DNA of 23,214 bases from Zarea fungicola (taxonomy: Eukaryota > Ascomycota > Sordariomycetes > Hypocreales > Cordycipitaceae): NCBI GenBank assembly GCA_900169235.1, contig FWCC01000563.1:1-23214 (forward strand). The letters are read 5' to 3'. The translations under genes were made by a program, and so were the position numbers. This document shows, piece after piece, positions 19,411 through 23,214 of this stretch (positions are counted from its first letter, which is position 1; each line of letters starts with the position of its first letter). Below the pieces are notes generated by a model. The model saw nothing but the letters and a program-made list of their open reading frames with translations, was not told the DNA's origin and did not search any database.

Positions 19411-20990
19411 GATCCTAGTTGGAAGTCACAGCAATTTTTGATCGGCACACAGCACATGAGCTTGATGACTGAAGCTGGTTCTTATATTAACTCGAATAGT
19501 TGGCAGAATCCTCCATTTCTGTGTCGCTTCCGAATCCTCGTTCCGATTCCGCATTGTTGTTCCTGCTTTCAGCCTTGGTCTGTTTACAAGTGAGGGGTCA
19601 CAGCCTTGGCCAGACTGCTTGGCTGGGACACTGCTGCCTTTACGACCTAGATGTAGATCAACACTGAACATCCAGCATTCTTGTATTTCACCTAACTTAA
19701 GATACCGTAATAGATAAACACTGTAACTAAACACAAGGCATGACCATAATACATCTATGCGCAAGATAATCTCAGCAATCGAAGGGTATCTTATATTTTT
19801 GTTGGCCAAGTGTGATTGGCTATGCCCTCATGTGCCTGTCGCCTCTTGGCAGCAAAACGTTATTCGCAACGCGATGACAAGGCAGCGGATGCACTGGCCT
19901 TAACTAGCGTGGTCGGTTTTCAATAGTTATAGCCAATGGCTGACATCGTTGTGCAATCTTCGGGCTCCATTCAGCCGAGAGTCTTCCGAAAAACATTCGT
20001 TCCGCATGACAGGAACAAAGCTGTGAACAAGGCATCCGGTACATAGACCCGCACACATACTCGTTTCCAATACTCTGTACATGCCAGAGGGATAATAGCA
20101 TCGATTTTGACGGAGATATACTAAATATGCTTAGAGCTCCGGGCCTACTCGCACAGCCGCGATAGAACTTCTAGTTACTCTGACACTGAAATGAATGCTT
20201 ACAGCACGTGATGCATCACATGACAGATTTGTCGAAGGTGATGGATGAGAGCGAAGACAAACAGAATTCGCAGAGGTCTGCAGAAGCAAAACATAGTAAT
20301 TAAGAAAAAGTGTAACCTGTCTGGATGGAATAAAATCCAAGTTAGGCTGCGTCCAATATGATGTCCGGATGCTTAACAGTCAAAAGTTGCCATATCGACC
20401 GTGCCGAGCTCTACCCGTCTACCCGCGTAGATTGGTGTTCCTCGGCTCCAAGGGGCGTTTGCCCGATTCAATTGAGCCTCAGTACTGCTGTGCTGTAGAA
20501 AGTACCTGAATGCAGTACTGGTTAGTAAGGTACCCGTAAATATCTAGCTGGTAAGTACCTTAGCAGTACCTTGGTCGGTAGCTAATATAGACTGCTTGCC
20601 TAATATCCACCACGTTACGTTGCGCCCAAAAAAAAAAAAACGCAGTAAGCTACGTTAAAACTACGGAGTGGTGCTCTGTAATAGTAATAATACCCGCAGG
20701 CCAATCAGGGTACTTGATTCGACAGAGCTTGGCTAGCCAGGCCACTAAAAATCCCCGTGCGTTTGCTGTGCCCGGCTTCGAGATTCCAGTGTCACGTCTC
20801 TCGAGTGCTTTATTCTCTCTACCTCAACCTACCCTTTTGCCTCGCCCGACACACGCTCCAGGCATTGCGCCTCTGTTGCCTCTCCATTCCTCCTGTTTCC
20901 GATCAGCTATACGTAGTGGCTGCCCACAAATCTTTGACAAAGAACCTGTGCTGTTTCGCTACCGAGCTAGCTTTTTAAGCCGCCGCCAAG
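19411..20990. other. Intergenic region, GMC pseudogene to ADK1
   Basis: 1.6 kb with divergent flanking starts. A 127-codon minus-strand frame (19809-19426) directly upstream of the GMC start looks non-coding. The ADK1-proximal part contains a CACGTG-bearing palindrome at 20205-20222, two CAGTACTG sites and repeated GGTACC or AGTACC motifs between about 20480 and 20580. It also holds an A13 run at about 20628-20640, an inverted ACTCCGTA at 20662-20669, and a pyrimidine-rich leader at about 20815-20905. There is no plus-strand ATG in the last 275 bp before ADK1. No gene is supported. Confidence 0.5.
20205..20222. promoter_or_regulatory. E-box within an 18-bp near-palindrome
   Basis: CACGTGATGCATCACATG is an inverted repeat centred on ATGCAT, with one mismatched pair. 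It contains the bHLH-type core CACGTG. It lies about 770 bp upstream of the ADK1 start and about 800 bp upstream of the pseudogene start. It fits a bHLH or bZIP dimer site; no factor can be named. Confidence 0.5.
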
Positions 20991-22008
<1,018 letters not shown>

Positions 22009-23214
22009 TGTTTCAATTCTGCTTGCCAGCTCGCCACCTGGCTCTTTCTGGAAATGGGTGTTGTAATTGGATAAAAGCGATGCCGGTAAAATGGATGCAC
22101 CGGTACGCATGTCTGGTCGGTTGCGGCATTTGAAATTGCTGCGTGTAGTCCTAGTTAGAGTTATGATAATCTATGTATCAAGTGTCTTGACGTTGCGCGG
22201 CGTTGAGTGTTTTACCTTTTGGTAAAGAATTGTTCCCTAAGCGACCGGTGCACAAAAGCGATGCATAAGCAAATAGGAGCCTATGAACGCAATCTGGGGT
22301 ACATACTCCCTTTAGCTAAGCCTGGCAATCAGTTGGCCTCAATCACTCCTACATTAAAAATTGGCCATCATTGAGCCATATAAGTAAGTAGGTTTAATAT
22401 GTTGGTGCGATCCCCATGCCTTATGGAACAGCGGCACCCTTAAACTAGAACAATTCCAGGCACGGCCTATCGTTTCCTCCTAGACCGGCTGTTGACCTTG
22501 CGAGCTCCCAGCGGCTAAACCATCAGCCCTCTGTAATGTTCATGGTCTGTCTAAAAATTTCTAAAACAATGATAATGAGGCTACAGGCAACATAGTTGCT
22601 CATCAAAATCATAGAGTTCAGGCTCCTTACTGGACAGTGTCGTTTGCTTTCAATGACGTTGAGGAGAGAGGCATTTCCAACCAGCTCGCACCTACCTTTC
22701 ATCCACACCTGGTTACTTTCCAATTAAATCGCCGATTCGAAAATTCATGGGTCGGAAAACTGGAAGGAAACGGTTTTTTTGGGGGGGGGGGGGGGGGGGG
22801 TAAAATGAGGTTACCGCCTAGTGGTTCGTGTCTTTTTGGAAACAATTATTTTGCCAGATGCGCAACGGCGATGGTGGCACTTGTGGGGAGGAGGGAGAAA
22901 GAAAATAAAAATTGAGGCTGAAGTCAGGTTCAGTTTGGTGACATCAACGACGTGGACAAACAGACAGGGAAAAGTTGGGGCTCCCAGCACAAAAAAAAAG
23001 CAAGCTTGGGGCTTGAAGACAGCTCTCCTGCCAAGGGTGCAGAAAAGGCGGAGCTTGCCAGGTGCTAACTCGGTACCTACCCACCTAGGTACTAGGTACA
23101 ACCCACTGTAGGTACCTTTGCTATCAGTAGGCAGGTAGTTACAGTGGGCCAAAAGTAATTCCGCTCGAAGGCCCATTTTCCACCAAAATGTCCTATTTTT
23201 AAAAACCAATAGCT
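22009..23214. other. Right-edge intergenic region
   Basis: 1.2 kb after ADK1. No gene is supported: the open frames at 22637-22915 (+) and 23209-22811 (-) include homopolymer tracts and show no domain. A T7-G20 tract sits at 22774-22800. Between 23070 and 23145 there is a dense cluster of GGTACCTA, ACCTAGGT and TAGGTAC motifs resembling those at the left edge, at 9316 and at 20520-20580. Confidence 0.5.
22774..22800 (+). repeat. Poly(T)7-poly(G)20 tract
   Basis: Seven T followed by twenty uninterrupted G. Such a run can form G-quadruplex structure and is hard to replicate and sequence, so its length should be taken as approximate. Confidence 0.75.

Noticed and set aside
19426..19809. 127-codon minus-strand frame just upstream of the GMC start
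   Set aside because: Checked as a possible N-terminal extension, but the FAD motif begins a normal 13 residues after the ATG at 19410 and the upstream frame shows no targeting or domain features.
22811..23209. 132-codon minus-strand frame at the right edge
   Set aside because: Runs through low-complexity and repeated TAGGTAC motifs, and no domain is visible.

Overview
The window is nuclear DNA of a filamentous ascomycete, most likely a Sordariomycete and plausibly Hypocreales. The evidence is short spliceosomal introns (49-168 bp) with GTRNGT donors and CTRAY-type branch points, and small monocistronic housekeeping genes on both strands. A Prm1 homologue and Pezizomycotina-style versions of Hem13 and Adk1 point the same way. 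The genus cannot be fixed from sequence alone. No bacterial, viral, plasmid or CRISPR feature was seen, and no complete tRNA, rRNA or transposon.

Layout, left to right: an intergenic edge (1-898); mitochondrial aspartate aminotransferase (+, 899-2542, six exons including a predicted 3-nt exon); convergent with it, a coiled-coil protein resembling augmin subunit HAUS4 (-, 2865-3995); divergent from that, mitochondrial ribosomal protein bL28m/MRPL24 (+, 4551-5402); convergent, the membrane-fusion protein PRM1 (-, 5887-8016). A 3.2-kb stretch without a credible gene follows. Then come ATG8 (-, 11186-11710) and, divergent from it, coproporphyrinogen III oxidase HEM13 (+, 13012-14297); a SWIM zinc-finger protein, probable Shu2/Sws1/ZSWIM7 relative (+, 14647-15420); convergent, proteasome lid subunit RPN8 (-, 15629-16797). 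Next is a GMC-family flavin oxidoreductase carrying four separate inactivating lesions (-, 17365-19410). Adenylate kinase ADK1 (+, 20991-22008) and an intergenic right edge (22009-23214) end the window.

The genes form no operon or biosynthetic cluster. They are independent core functions: amino-acid and malate-aspartate metabolism, mitochondrial translation, haem synthesis, autophagy, proteolysis, recombination repair, nucleotide balance, spindle and cell fusion. The one accessory gene, the GMC oxidoreductase, is decaying. I found no convincing undescribed multi-gene system. The most unusual structures are the 3-nt exon in the aminotransferase gene, the decayed GMC gene with a homopolymer-linked frameshift, and short GGTACCTA-type and poly(T)/poly(A) palindromic elements confined to intergenic DNA.
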